10,476 bases of DNA from an uncultured Collinsella sp. (GTDB taxonomy: Bacteria; Actinomycetota; Coriobacteriia; Coriobacteriales; Coriobacteriaceae): positions 1 to 10,476 of the forward strand of contig CAAECP010000246.1 of assembly GCA_900754385.1 (NCBI GenBank). Reading direction: 5' to 3'. Position 1 is the first letter of the stretch; each line of letters starts with the position of its first letter. Below, in pieces: positions 1 through 6,182 of the stretch. The translations under genes were made by a program, and so were the position numbers. A model generated the notes under the pieces. It saw nothing but the letters and a program-made list of their open reading frames with translations, did not search any database and had not been told where the DNA came from.

Positions 1-275
1 GCCGTCTGCGGCCCGATGACGATGGCGTCCGCGGCAATGCGGTCGGCCACGGCGTGCCATTCGCGCGAGAGCTGCGGCACCACGCCCGCAAAGGCGATCG
101 CGTCGACCGCGTCGAGCGAAAGGCCGTACATTTTAAAGAAACCCATCAGGCGCACATGGATCTCGTCGGCGGTATAAGAGCGGTCGGTGGGCATGCGCCA
201 CGACTGCACCAGCTCGTCTCCGTCAAACAGGCCCATGGCCGTCTGCGTGTTTCCCATATCGATAGCGAGCAGCAT
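1..275 (-). CDS. coaX: Type III pantothenate kinase, N-terminal part (cut by window edge)
   Basis: This enzyme phosphorylates pantothenate in the first step of coenzyme A synthesis, in the cytoplasm. The visible 91 residues begin MLLAIDMGNTQTAMGLFDGD, which carries the DxGNT phosphate-binding motif of the ASKHA fold that opens CoaX proteins. It is followed by the family's usual 'W R x x T D R ... T A D E' stretch and a 'GVVPQLSREW' segment corresponding to the usual SSVVPxL. Family members are about 250-260 residues, so roughly two thirds lies beyond the left edge. The start at 275 is supported by a GGGAG ribosome site 5 nt upstream. It is divergent from the initiator tRNA and is probably core genome outside the island. 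Confidence 0.87.
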   Translation of the reverse strand, partial: MLLAIDMGNTQTAMGLFDGDELVQSWRMPTDRSYTADEIHVRLMGFFKMYGLSLDAVDAIAFAGVVPQLSREWHAVADRIAADAIVIGPQT

Positions 276-322
276 GTCTACTCCCAGTGTTGGCATAAAA
301 GGACGCGCACCATTGTATACGT

Positions 323-334
323 GCCGTCGACGGC
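323..334. promoter_or_regulatory. 12-bp perfect palindrome in the coaX-tRNA gap
   Basis: GCCGTCGACGGC is a perfect palindrome about 50 bp upstream of the coaX start, in the 196-bp gap between the divergent coaX and tRNA genes. It could be part of a regulator site or a chance GC-rich palindrome. A TACAAT hexamer on the minus strand next to it could be a coaX -10 box, but I see no good -35. Confidence 0.2.
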
Positions 335-411
335 GCTCGGCTGCGATTCGTTTACGGTGATAGGGGCTGAGGGGTTTAAATATGAAGGAATTATGCTCTA
401 CGAGATTTTCC

Positions 412-440
412 TTGCCGTTTACCGAACTCCCGCGTAATAT
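412..440 (+). promoter_or_regulatory. Sigma70-type promoter for the initiator tRNA
   Basis: TTGCCG (412-417), a 17-bp spacer and TAATAT (435-440) form a good -35/-10 pair. Transcription would start near 447, about 25 nt before the mature tRNA 5' end at 472. No other gene lies downstream on this strand before the hairpin terminator at 558, so it most likely serves the tRNA alone. Confidence 0.65.
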
Positions 441-471
441 TCTTTCTTGCGCACATGAGGCGCCCAGACAT

Positions 472-548
472 TGCGGGGTGGAGCAGTCTGGTAGCTCGCC
501 GGGCTCATAACCCGGAGGTCGTAGGTTCAAATCCTGCCCCCGCGACCA
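472..548 (+). tRNA. Initiator tRNA-Met (CAU), CCA encoded
   Basis: The 77-nt sequence folds into a full cloverleaf. The acceptor stem is 472-478 with 538-544, the D arm is GAGC/GCTC, the anticodon stem is CCGGG/CCCGG around the loop CTCATAA (CAU at 506-508), the T arm is GTAGG-TTCAAAT-CCTGC, then A73 and an encoded CCA (546-548). Three consecutive G-C pairs at the base of the anticodon stem mark it as the initiator rather than an elongator. Position 1 is U and position 72 is G, so the top of the acceptor is a weak U-G wobble in place of the C1-A72 mismatch of E. coli. The 3' half of this gene is the target of an integrated element. Confidence 0.97.
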
Positions 549-551
549 AGA
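504..551 (+). repeat. attL: tRNA-side copy of the island attachment site
   Basis: These 48 bp, from the anticodon loop to just beyond the CCA, match 5922-5969 at 46 positions. Mismatches are at 509 (A against G) and 515 (G against A), and 516-551 is a perfect 36-bp match. A repeat made of exactly the 3' part of a tRNA is the standard footprint of tyrosine-recombinase integration, in which the incoming element restores the tRNA it disrupts. Confidence 0.9.
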
Positions 552-557
552 ACTTGC

Positions 558-589
558 AGCTCGGAAGCAAAATTGCTTCCGAGCTTTTT
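558..589 (+). terminator. Intrinsic terminator after the initiator tRNA
   Basis: A 13-bp perfect stem (558-570 with 573-585, arm AGCTCGGAAGCAA) closes on a very short A-rich loop and is followed by a run of five T. It ends tRNA transcription. By the logic of the att repeats it was supplied by the integrated element, since the sequence after the distal copy is different. Confidence 0.85.
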
Positions 590-604
590 CTTTATCAGTT
601 TACT

Positions 605-626
605 TTGCGGGTGAATTGCGGGTGAA
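605..626 (+). repeat. Tandem 11-bp repeat near the attL end
   Basis: TTGCGGGTGAA occurs twice back to back (605-615, 616-626), about 55 bp inside the island from attL. Short direct repeats at this distance from an attachment core are where arm-type integrase binding sites sit in tyrosine-recombinase elements. The repeat is seen directly and the role is inferred. Confidence 0.55.
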
Positions 627-1136
627 TCCTGAGTCAATTTATTATGTGAAGCAAATAAACCATTGATAATCGCGGGCCGGTCGGCTTGACTTATCGACCG
701 ATAAACTCCAATTGGGAGGAGTTTCGGCGGTCCTTAGCTAATAATAGTGCCGGGGATGGACCGCGCCATCCCCGGACCTTGCGCGCCAAAGGGACGAGTC
801 CCCTTGGAACCCCGTCTATTGCTCTCAACACGGAAACAGGGGAGTGGGGGATACGGGTTGTAGGATGCCGACGGGCGAGCGCTATGCTGTCTCAAGTCCG
901 CATGTAGCTTGTTCGGAGGCCGTCTCTGCGTCTCAAAGCGGGCAATGAATTCTGGCAATGGAACTTCTTCGTATCTGTTCGCTGCGACTTGAGCGATGCG
1001 CTCCGCACAAATAATGTTGCCGAAGCATGCGGAATATCAGAAGAGAGATTGCAGGACATGAGTCAGCGCATGAAGAGCTGCCCGTCGTTTTGATAATGAC
1101 ATAATTAAGTGGCAAACTAAAGCGATCGGAGCGACC
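627..1136. other. Gene-poor island end with hairpins and degraded open frames
   Basis: No intact gene is supported here. A strong hairpin (CCGGGGATGG 750-759 with CCATCCCCGG 766-775, 6-nt loop) has no T-run, and a second small one (AAGGGAC/GTCCCCTT) lies near 788-803. One plus-strand frame is open from 686 (TTG, no ribosome site) to a TAG at 905-907, and the same frame is open again from 908 to a TGA at 1091-1093. The latter ends in a protein-like stretch containing ALRTNNVAEACGISEERLQD. This could be a decayed gene with an internal stop, of unrecognised family. The last 40 bp before 1137 are AT-rich and probably hold the regulator's promoter, but no clear -35/-10 pair stands out. Confidence 0.4.
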
Positions 1137-1994
1137 ATGATTCTTGACAGCCTGCGTAACAGCGCGTCTTTTAATGAAACCGACCGAGCCATTGCTACCT
1201 ATCTGCTCAATCATACCGGCGACCTTAAGACCCTCACTATGGCAAAGCTCGCACAGGAGACTTACACCTCGAACGCGACAATCATCCGCTTTTGTAAGAA
1301 ATTGGGCCTAAGCGGCTATCGAGAGTTGATCATGCAGCTCATCCAGGAGATAAGCGGAGACTATCTTCTGGCTGCCACTGTCGATCACAATCGTCCTTTT
1401 GGCAGTACCGATTCAATTGAGGCCATCGAGGGCAACCTTGCAAATCTCCTGAAGGGCGTCATAGATCAAACGAAAATCGAGCTCGATAGCGCCAAATTGA
1501 GCATAATCGCCAAGGCAGTTCTTAGCGCCCCGCGAATTTACATCTTTGCTAAAGGGGAAAGCTATCTGGCGGGATGTATCTTTCGCAACAATCTTCTCAA
1601 GCTCGATCGTCATGTCACCATGGCGGACGACGGTGGCCTGCAGACACTGCACGTTAAGAACGGTAGGCCCGGCGACCTGTTTTTATTCCTAAGCTACAGC
1701 GGCATTCACTATGATTATTCCAAATACGCCGCCGCTCTTTCCGAGCGCGGAATCAAGCCGTGTTTAATCACGGCGTTTTCTGATTCGGCGCTCGCCAGGC
1801 AATGCGACACTGTCTTGCTCATTCCAAAATCAGAGCGCGTGATTGGAAAGGTTGCCAATTACTCTTCCATGATCTCGCTCACGTATACGCTTCAGGTTAT
1901 TTATTCGCTTATATTCAATCAGGATTATCAAGAGAACTATCGTGTAAAACACGAGGCCGATTCGTTCATCTTTACGAGTTTTGCGGAGATTTAG
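1137..1994 (+). CDS. MurR/RpiR-family transcriptional regulator (HTH + SIS)
   Basis: A 285-residue DNA-binding sensor of phosphorylated sugars. Residues 1-77 form the RpiR-type helix-turn-helix, with the recognition region SNATIIRFCKKLGLSGYREL at 45-64, which closely matches the family pattern. Residues about 128-255 form a SIS sugar-phosphate-binding domain, with IYIFAKGESYLAG at 134-146 and LFLFLSYSGIHYDY at 181-194. Length is normal for the family. The ATG follows GGAG at 5 nt. It is transcribed towards, not with, the PTS/GH4 operon, and a shared terminator separates them. The natural reading is that it controls that operon, with 6-phospho-alpha-glucoside or glucose 6-phosphate as likely ligand. 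Whether it activates or represses cannot be read from the sequence. Confidence 0.9.
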   Translation: MILDSLRNSASFNETDRAIATYLLNHTGDLKTLTMAKLAQETYTSNATIIRFCKKLGLSGYRELIMQLIQEISGDYLLAATVDHNRPFGSTDSIEAIEGNLANLLKGVIDQTKIELDSAKLSIIAKAVLSAPRIYIFAKGESYLAGCIFRNNLLKLDRHVTMADDGGLQTLHVKNGRPGDLFLFLSYSGIHYDYSKYAAALSERGIKPCLITAFSDSALARQCDTVLLIPKSERVIGKVANYSSMISLTYTLQVIYSLIFNQDYQENYRVKHEADSFIFTSFAEI

Positions 1995-1998
1995 TCAT

Positions 1999-2043
1999 AC
2001 AAAAGGTGACCCCAAAGCATTTTGCCTTGAGGCCACCTTTTGT
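1999..2043. terminator. Bidirectional terminator between convergent regulator and GH4 gene
   Basis: ACAAAAGGTG (1999-2008) pairs with CACCTTTTGT (2034-2043), and further inner pairs extend the stem towards a loop near 2019-2023. The arms carry A and T runs on either side, so it can act as an intrinsic terminator on both strands. That fits its place between genes that converge (stops at 1994 and 2068). Confidence 0.8.
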
Positions 2044-2067
2044 GCTTTTGCTATCTGGATGGCTTCT

Positions 2068-3396
2068 CTACTTCAGCTCAGGCCAATAGCCCTTGTTCGC
2101 CTCGATCATGTCGTCCAAGACTTCCTTAGCCACGCGCGCTGAGGGAATCGTGCGATTGAGGGTGAAGGCCTCGAGTGCCTTCTGGTAGGAGCCCTCGATA
2201 ACGGCCTCGACCACAAGGCCCTCGCAGGCATCCTGCTGCTCGATAAGGCCCTTGTAGAAGCGGGGAATCTTCCCGACGCGGACCGGTTCGGCTCCTCGAT
2301 CGGTGATGTACGCCGGAATCTCGACGGTCGCGTCGTCCGAGAGATTCTCGATTGCGCCATTATTGGGCACAATCACCAGCTGGCGATGGCGCAAATCCTT
2401 CGCCAGGGACTTGACGACATCGACAATGAACCTGCCGTGGACGCCTACGTAGAACTGCGTGAGATCGACCTTTTCACCGCGCTTAAGCGCCGCAGATGCG
2501 TCGAAGATACGCTTTTCGCGGCCGTTTACGACCTGCATGCCACGCGTGTTATTGATGTCCATGTACTCCACGCAGGCATCGGGCAACAGGTAATACTGGT
2601 AATAGGTGTTGGGGAGGTAATCCTGGAATAGCGTAGAAATCGTTGCCGCATTCTTGAAGGTGTGGGCCCAGTCTGGGTCCTTTACCAATGCGTCATTGAG
2701 GCTTGCCTCGGAAATGTAACCGTACTTACGCACGTGCTCTTTGAGCTTGTCCGTAACGTCGACGCCCTTGCAGCGTACGCTGGTATACCACCCAAAGTGA
2801 TTGAGGCCAAAGTAGTCGACTTCAATGTCGTCGAGTTCGCAGCCCAAAATCTCCGCCATGCGGGCTTCAATCTCTACCGGCATATCGCAGATGTCGAGAA
2901 TGCGAGCGTTTGGACGCAGCTTGTGCATCGCCTTGGCTACGATGGCAGCGGGGTTAGAGTAGTTGACGATCCAGTAGTCCTTGCAGGCGTACTCCTCGCA
3001 GAAATCGACAAGCTCGCACATGGGGAAGATGGTCCTCATGCCATAGGCCATGCCACCTGCTCCGCAGGTCTCTTGGCCGACTACGCCATGGCGCAGGCTG
3101 ATCTGCTCATCCTGGATACGCATCTTGAGCCCGCCCACGCGCATCTGCGCCATAACAAAGTTCGCATCTGTAAACGCCTCTTTGGGGTCGACGGTTACAT
3201 GCAAGGGGATCTCGGGGGCAAGGTCATCGATAACTGCCTTAACCACCACAGCGACCGTGTCCTGGCGTTCCTTGTCGATGTCATAGAGCCAAAGCTCACG
3301 AATCCCCAGTTCGTCCTTTTGATCAATCAGGTCTTTGACGATACCGGCGGTATAGGTGCTGCCGCCGCCGCAGATGACAATCTTGTATCCGTTCAT
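2068..3396 (-). CDS. glvA: 6-phospho-alpha-glucosidase, GH4 (GlvA/MalH type)
   Basis: A cytoplasmic NAD+- and divalent-metal-dependent glycosidase that cleaves PTS-imported 6-phospho-alpha-glucosides such as maltose 6'-phosphate into glucose 6-phosphate and the aglycone. The N-terminus has the dinucleotide motif CGGGSTYTAGIVKDLI (9-24). GVVGQETCGAGG (104-115) and NYSNPAAI (145-152) are family blocks. DICDMP (168-173) gives Cys170 and Asp171, and GLNHFGW (197-203) gives His200. These align with the metal ligands and catalytic acid of B. subtilis GlvA; the LPNTYYQYY segment near 261-269 holds the probable catalytic Tyr. CDMP is typical of the alpha-specific subgroup. Of 442 residues against about 449 in GlvA, it appears complete. 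I chose ATG 3396, 10 nt from AAAGG; ATG 3405 sits almost on that site, and an upstream TTG at 3435 lies in the preceding gene. It is last in the PTS operon. Confidence 0.93.
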   Translation of the reverse strand: MNGYKIVICGGGSTYTAGIVKDLIDQKDELGIRELWLYDIDKERQDTVAVVVKAVIDDLAPEIPLHVTVDPKEAFTDANFVMAQMRVGGLKMRIQDEQISLRHGVVGQETCGAGGMAYGMRTIFPMCELVDFCEEYACKDYWIVNYSNPAAIVAKAMHKLRPNARILDICDMPVEIEARMAEILGCELDDIEVDYFGLNHFGWYTSVRCKGVDVTDKLKEHVRKYGYISEASLNDALVKDPDWAHTFKNAATISTLFQDYLPNTYYQYYLLPDACVEYMDINNTRGMQVVNGREKRIFDASAALKRGEKVDLTQFYVGVHGRFIVDVVKSLAKDLRHRQLVIVPNNGAIENLSDDATVEIPAYITDRGAEPVRVGKIPRFYKGLIEQQDACEGLVVEAVIEGSYQKALEAFTLNRTIPSARVAKEVLDDMIEANKGYWPELK

Positions 3397-3415
3397 GTTG
3401 TTCATGCCTTTCAAA

Positions 3416-3685
3416 TCAAATTGAGCTGCAGACAATCTTGGTTACTATCTGCACGAAGTAGGTAGCGATGTTGATGACCGCCGCCATGCCTGCAATGCTG
3501 CCTGCGTCCGCGTGCCTTCCTGAACGCCGGGTCCAAACCGCAGCGAGTAGACCCAGGAGCGGCCAGATAAAACCACATGCGAATGCAGCCATAAGTACGA
3601 GAAGACCCCTTGTCGACTTTTCTTTGTACATGTTGAGCAGGCGTTCGAACATGCCTCGGATTGAATGAAACGTTTTGGTCAACAT
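3416..3685 (-). CDS. Small two-helix membrane protein inside the PTS operon
   Basis: An 89-residue protein I do not recognise. It has a basic N-terminus (MLTKTFHSIRGMFERLLNMY) and two hydrophobic segments, about 27-51 (GLLVLMAAFACGFIWPLLGL onward) and 62-85 (SIAGMAAVINIATYFVQIVT), joined by an Arg-rich turn WTRRSGRHADAG. It is probably an integral membrane hairpin with both termini on the same side. The ribosome site is strong (AGGAG, 5 nt before the ATG). It starts 38 bp after the permease stop and ends 19 bp before the chosen GH4 start, so it belongs to that operon and probably makes an mRNA coupled to it. It has no EIIA or EIIB motif. A role helping or modulating the permease is only a guess from position. 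Confidence 0.75.
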   Translation of the reverse strand: MLTKTFHSIRGMFERLLNMYKEKSTRGLLVLMAAFACGFIWPLLGLLAAVWTRRSGRHADAGSIAGMAAVINIATYFVQIVTKIVCSSI

Positions 3686-3723
3686 GAGGTCTCCTCGCTT
3701 ATCGCTTATCGATTACGCGACTG

Positions 3724-5286
3724 TTAATCTTCCAGATTAAGGATGGGACGCAGCAGGTCGTAGACGGAGTGCACGTTGGTTCCCACGACAATTTGAACAT
3801 TGGTGCCGTTCTTAAACAGGCCCTTGTCGATAGCCTTCTTGATGGTCTCTTCGTTGACCTTGTCGGGATCTTTGACTTCGACACGGAGACGAGTCATGCA
3901 GCAGCCCATGGTGTTGATATTGTCCTTGCCGCCAAGGCCGTTGATGATGTTCTGCACCATTTCCTGCTGTTTTGCGTCGACTTCCGGAGTTCCGGAGGAC
4001 TCGAGAGCATTGTTGCCTCCGGAGACCTCTGCAGACCACTCTGCGGAACGGCCGGGCGTCATGAGGTTGAGTTTCTTGATCACCATCGCCAGAACGATGA
4101 ACGAAACGGCGGCAAACACGATGCCCAAGACGATGTAAATCGGGAACTTGGTGACGCCCATTGGCAAAGGCAGGCCGAGCGTGAGCAGCTCGATGCCACC
4201 GTACATGTTAAGCAAGCGGACTCCCAGGACAAACAGGAGCATCTCGCCCAGTCCGTAGAACAGGCTGTAGGCAACCCAGAGAATCGGAGACGCGAACAGG
4301 ATCATGAAGTCGAGCGGCTCAGTGATGCCGGAGAGCATGGCGGTGATGTAAATGGGCACCAGCATGGCTGCGACAGCTTTTCGATTCTCCGGACGGGAAG
4401 TCGCAATCATTGCGAGCACGGTGCCGAGGGTTACGAATTCCTTGCCAAAGCCGAACATGGCAAAGCGGACAGAGGGGTCGACTGTGGTGAGGGATCCGTC
4501 GGCGATATGGGGAAGCTCGGCATAGAAGATGTTTGCTGCGCCGGAAACACTCTGGCCGGCGACGACCGCCGTGCCGCCAATCGCGGAGTAGTCAAACGGC
4601 ATCCACATAAAGTGGTGCATGCCGAGAGGTACGAGGACGCGGTTCAGGAAGCCGTAAATGAAAACGCCCAGACCACCCGAGGCTGCGATGAATGAAGAAG
4701 CGTTGCTGATGGCGTTGGCGATAGGGGGCCACACGATAGTCGCTCCGATGCCGAAGACAATGCTCAGCGGAACCATCGCCAGAAGGGCCAGGCGGGGTCC
4801 GCCGTAAATCCGGATATACTCCGATACCTTTACGTCGATCAGTTTGTTATAGAGCCAACCGCAGAAGCATCCGATGAGTACGCCGCCGAAGACGTTGACA
4901 TCGGTAACTTGAAGACCCAGTACCGTTGCCTGGCCAGTGCCATACAGACCCATCGCGCCAGCTTTTGCCAGCTGATCGGTGAGCGTCAGGTAGGCGTTGT
5001 TGACATACAGGAACATGAGGTAACTAATAAGTCCAAACACTGCCGCGTTGGATTTTTGCTTCTTTGCGAAGCCTGCCGTTAGGCCGACTGCGAAAATCAC
5101 CGGCAGGTTGCCGATCACCGCGGAGTTGGTTGCCGCGGAGAGCAGCGTGCCCAGATCTGCGACAACTCCGCTGCCGAGCGAGCATACCGTGGCGATGGCC
5201 AAAATGATGCCCGTTACCGAAAGGTACAAAATAGGGTCGACGATAACGCGGCCAAAGTTCTGGAAGGCCGTTTTGACTTTATCCAT
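3724..5286 (-). CDS. PTS alpha-glucoside-specific EIICB permease
   Basis: A 520-residue membrane transporter of the glucose/glucoside PTS superfamily. It takes up and phosphorylates a sugar, here most likely an alpha-glucoside given the GH4 partner. Residues 1 to about 405 are the EIIC channel, with many hydrophobic segments, the conserved LGMHHFMWMPF (221-231) and GITEPLDF (320-327) substrate-site signatures. A hydrophilic linker (about 410-440) leads to a EIIB domain at about 440-520 with INTMGCCMTRLRVEVKDPDK. In the CxTRLR motif the phosphorylated residue should be Cys463, and the neighbouring Cys462 is unusual. There is no fused EIIA, so phosphate must come from a EIIA encoded elsewhere. 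It is first in the operon, with a AGGAGAGGGG ribosome region just before ATG 5286. Relatives include GlvC and MalX, and the exact sugar cannot be fixed from sequence. Confidence 0.92.
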   Translation of the reverse strand: MDKVKTAFQNFGRVIVDPILYLSVTGIILAIATVCSLGSGVVADLGTLLSAATNSAVIGNLPVIFAVGLTAGFAKKQKSNAAVFGLISYLMFLYVNNAYLTLTDQLAKAGAMGLYGTGQATVLGLQVTDVNVFGGVLIGCFCGWLYNKLIDVKVSEYIRIYGGPRLALLAMVPLSIVFGIGATIVWPPIANAISNASSFIAASGGLGVFIYGFLNRVLVPLGMHHFMWMPFDYSAIGGTAVVAGQSVSGAANIFYAELPHIADGSLTTVDPSVRFAMFGFGKEFVTLGTVLAMIATSRPENRKAVAAMLVPIYITAMLSGITEPLDFMILFASPILWVAYSLFYGLGEMLLFVLGVRLLNMYGGIELLTLGLPLPMGVTKFPIYIVLGIVFAAVSFIVLAMVIKKLNLMTPGRSAEWSAEVSGGNNALESSGTPEVDAKQQEMVQNIINGLGGKDNINTMGCCMTRLRVEVKDPDKVNEETIKKAIDKGLFKNGTNVQIVVGTNVHSVYDLLRPILNLED

Positions 5287-5536
5287 CTCTTCCCCTCTCC
5301 TAACTAATCTCGGGGGCTTGCCCCTTAGGCAGAGACGACACTCGCATACTTGCCGGCGTCAGGTGTTGATGTCGCCTCTGTTTACGGATTTCATGATAGT
5401 TGGGGTGTTTGCAAACAGGGCGGGCTGGAACAAACGGTTCTTAAAAACAAGTGCGACTAATCTATTTCGTTGTTACCATCTTTCCATTTCGGTCAGCGGT
5501 ATTCATTTTTAGGCAAATGGCTTTGGACGCGAGTGA
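5287..5536 (-). promoter_or_regulatory. Leader of the PTS operon with palindromic operator candidate
   Basis: This 250-bp gene-free stretch must hold the operon promoter on the minus strand. TGTTTGCAAACA (5406-5417) is a perfect 12-bp palindrome 120 nt upstream of the permease ATG, a plausible site for the RpiR-type regulator or for catabolite control. A weak -10-like TATCAT lies just downstream of it on the minus strand, without a good -35. An imperfect hairpin (5354-5375) and a small GGGGC/GCCCC hairpin (5313-5324) lie in the presumed 5' UTR near the ribosome site. Confidence 0.45.
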
Positions 5537-5921
5537 CTAGCTACGCCTTGATTTGCCAAGTTTGAAATCCATCCATCTCTTTTTAATAGGCTCTTGCCGC
5601 CCGGGCGTCCCGGAAGAAAGGAGGAGGAGCGGAAGAAGCATTCCGATCCTGTGCGCGTCCATTTCCTGTGACAGCAGGGTTTCAAGCAGCTTTTTCGCTT
5701 CATCGAGGCGCAGGGGCTGCCTTTTGGCTCCCTGCGACCGCGGGACTGATATTGCATCGCTTGCGATGCAACTGTTGAAGTCAAGCAATCGTTGGTCGAA
5801 TTTTGGTCGAAATTGGCATGGCATTGATTCAAGCATTTTATCAAAATATATTAATCTACCTGCGCATATAACGGTATCAAAGAGCTTCAAAAGGTGTCGA
5901 TAAACATCGCGATATTCTGTT

Positions 5922-5926
<5 letters not shown>
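5537..5926 (-). pseudogene. Tyrosine-integrase remnant next to attR
   Basis: The open frame gives 129 residues, of which the last two thirds look like the junction of the core-binding and catalytic domains of an integrase: PLRLDEAKKLLETLLSQ followed by MDAHRIGMLLPLLLLSSGTP and then KKRWMDFKLGK. Intact enzymes typically read 'LTxEEARRLL ... LLALxTGMRRGExLxLxWxDVDL' here. The TGMRRGE block, which holds the first catalytic Arg, reads SGTPGRQ, so the active site is lost. The arm-binding N-terminus and the His-x-x-Arg...Tyr C-terminal part are missing as well. The apparent ATG at 5926 overlaps the anticodon in the attachment repeat and is not a genuine start. Position beside the repeat fits a former integrase. 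The similarity is by eye and moderate. Confidence 0.55.
5752..5771. repeat. 20-bp perfect inverted repeat in the integrase remnant
   Basis: TTGCATCGC (5752-5760) and GCGATGCAA (5763-5771) form perfect 9-bp arms around TT. No T-run follows on either side, so it is not an obvious terminator. It could be a leftover recombination or regulator site, or chance within decayed DNA. Confidence 0.45.
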
Positions 5927-5969
<43 letters not shown>

Positions 5970-6006
5970 CTTTTGTAGCCAGGAAGCTTAACGGCTTCGG
6001 CTTATA

Positions 6007-6023
6007 GGACAAAAAGTGTGTCC
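6007..6023 (+). repeat. Left inverted-repeat copy of the cassette
   Basis: GGACAAAAAGTGTGTCC has GGACA/TGTCC arms of its own, and its last 15 bp are the exact reverse complement of 8417-8431. Confidence 0.65.
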
Positions 6024-6029
6024 GCTTTG

Positions 6030-6060
6030 GGGGCATCGGCGCAGGTCGATGCCCCTTTTT
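6030..6060 (+). terminator. Intrinsic terminator between the two left repeat copies
   Basis: GGGGCATCG (6030-6038) pairs with CGATGCCCC (6047-6055) over an 8-nt loop, followed by TTTTT (6056-6060). It would stop transcription entering the cassette from the left. Confidence 0.8.
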
Positions 6061-6096
6061 CAGCCGTTTAAAATCCGCGCCCGCTTTTTACCGCTC

Positions 6097-6113
6097 GGAC
6101 AGAATGTGTGTCC
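6097..6113 (+). repeat. Second left-end copy of the GGACA...TGTCC motif
   Basis: GGACAGAATGTGTGTCC matches the 6007-6023 copy at 15 of 17 positions and lies exactly 90 bp downstream in the same orientation. It may be a transposase-binding subterminal site or the true left end of a second, related element. Confidence 0.55.
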
Positions 6114-6182
6114 GGTTGCCTATCGTTCTCGCGGGTAGATAACCTTTTCCGGAACCGTAAAACCCTTTCGGAAGAGGTACCC

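Noticed and set aside
54..437. Plus-strand 127-residue open frame at the left end
   Set aside because: It lies opposite the well-supported coaX frame for most of its length, has no ribosome site and no recognisable protein pattern.
750..775. CRISPR repeat or terminator at the CCGGGGATGG hairpin
   Set aside because: There is a single copy with no spaced repeats, and no T-run follows on either strand.
3397..3435. Extended GH4 start at the TTG (3435) or ATG 3405
   Set aside because: TTG 3435 lies inside the preceding small gene without a ribosome site. ATG 3405 is 1-2 nt from AAAGG, too close to use it, while 3396 has workable spacing and matches the usual short lead before the nucleotide-binding motif.
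2662..3465. Long plus-strand open frame opposite the GH4 gene
   Set aside because: It is the antisense of a GH4 gene with all its family motifs; long antisense frames are common in GC-rich genes.
3769..4695. 308-residue plus-strand frame opposite the PTS permease
   Set aside because: It is antisense to conserved EIIC and EIIB sequence. Its composition (many His, Asp, Gln, Val) is typical of a shadow frame.
5553..5903. Plus-strand 116-residue frame opposite the integrase remnant
   Set aside because: No ribosome site or family pattern; the minus strand has the integrase-like sequence.
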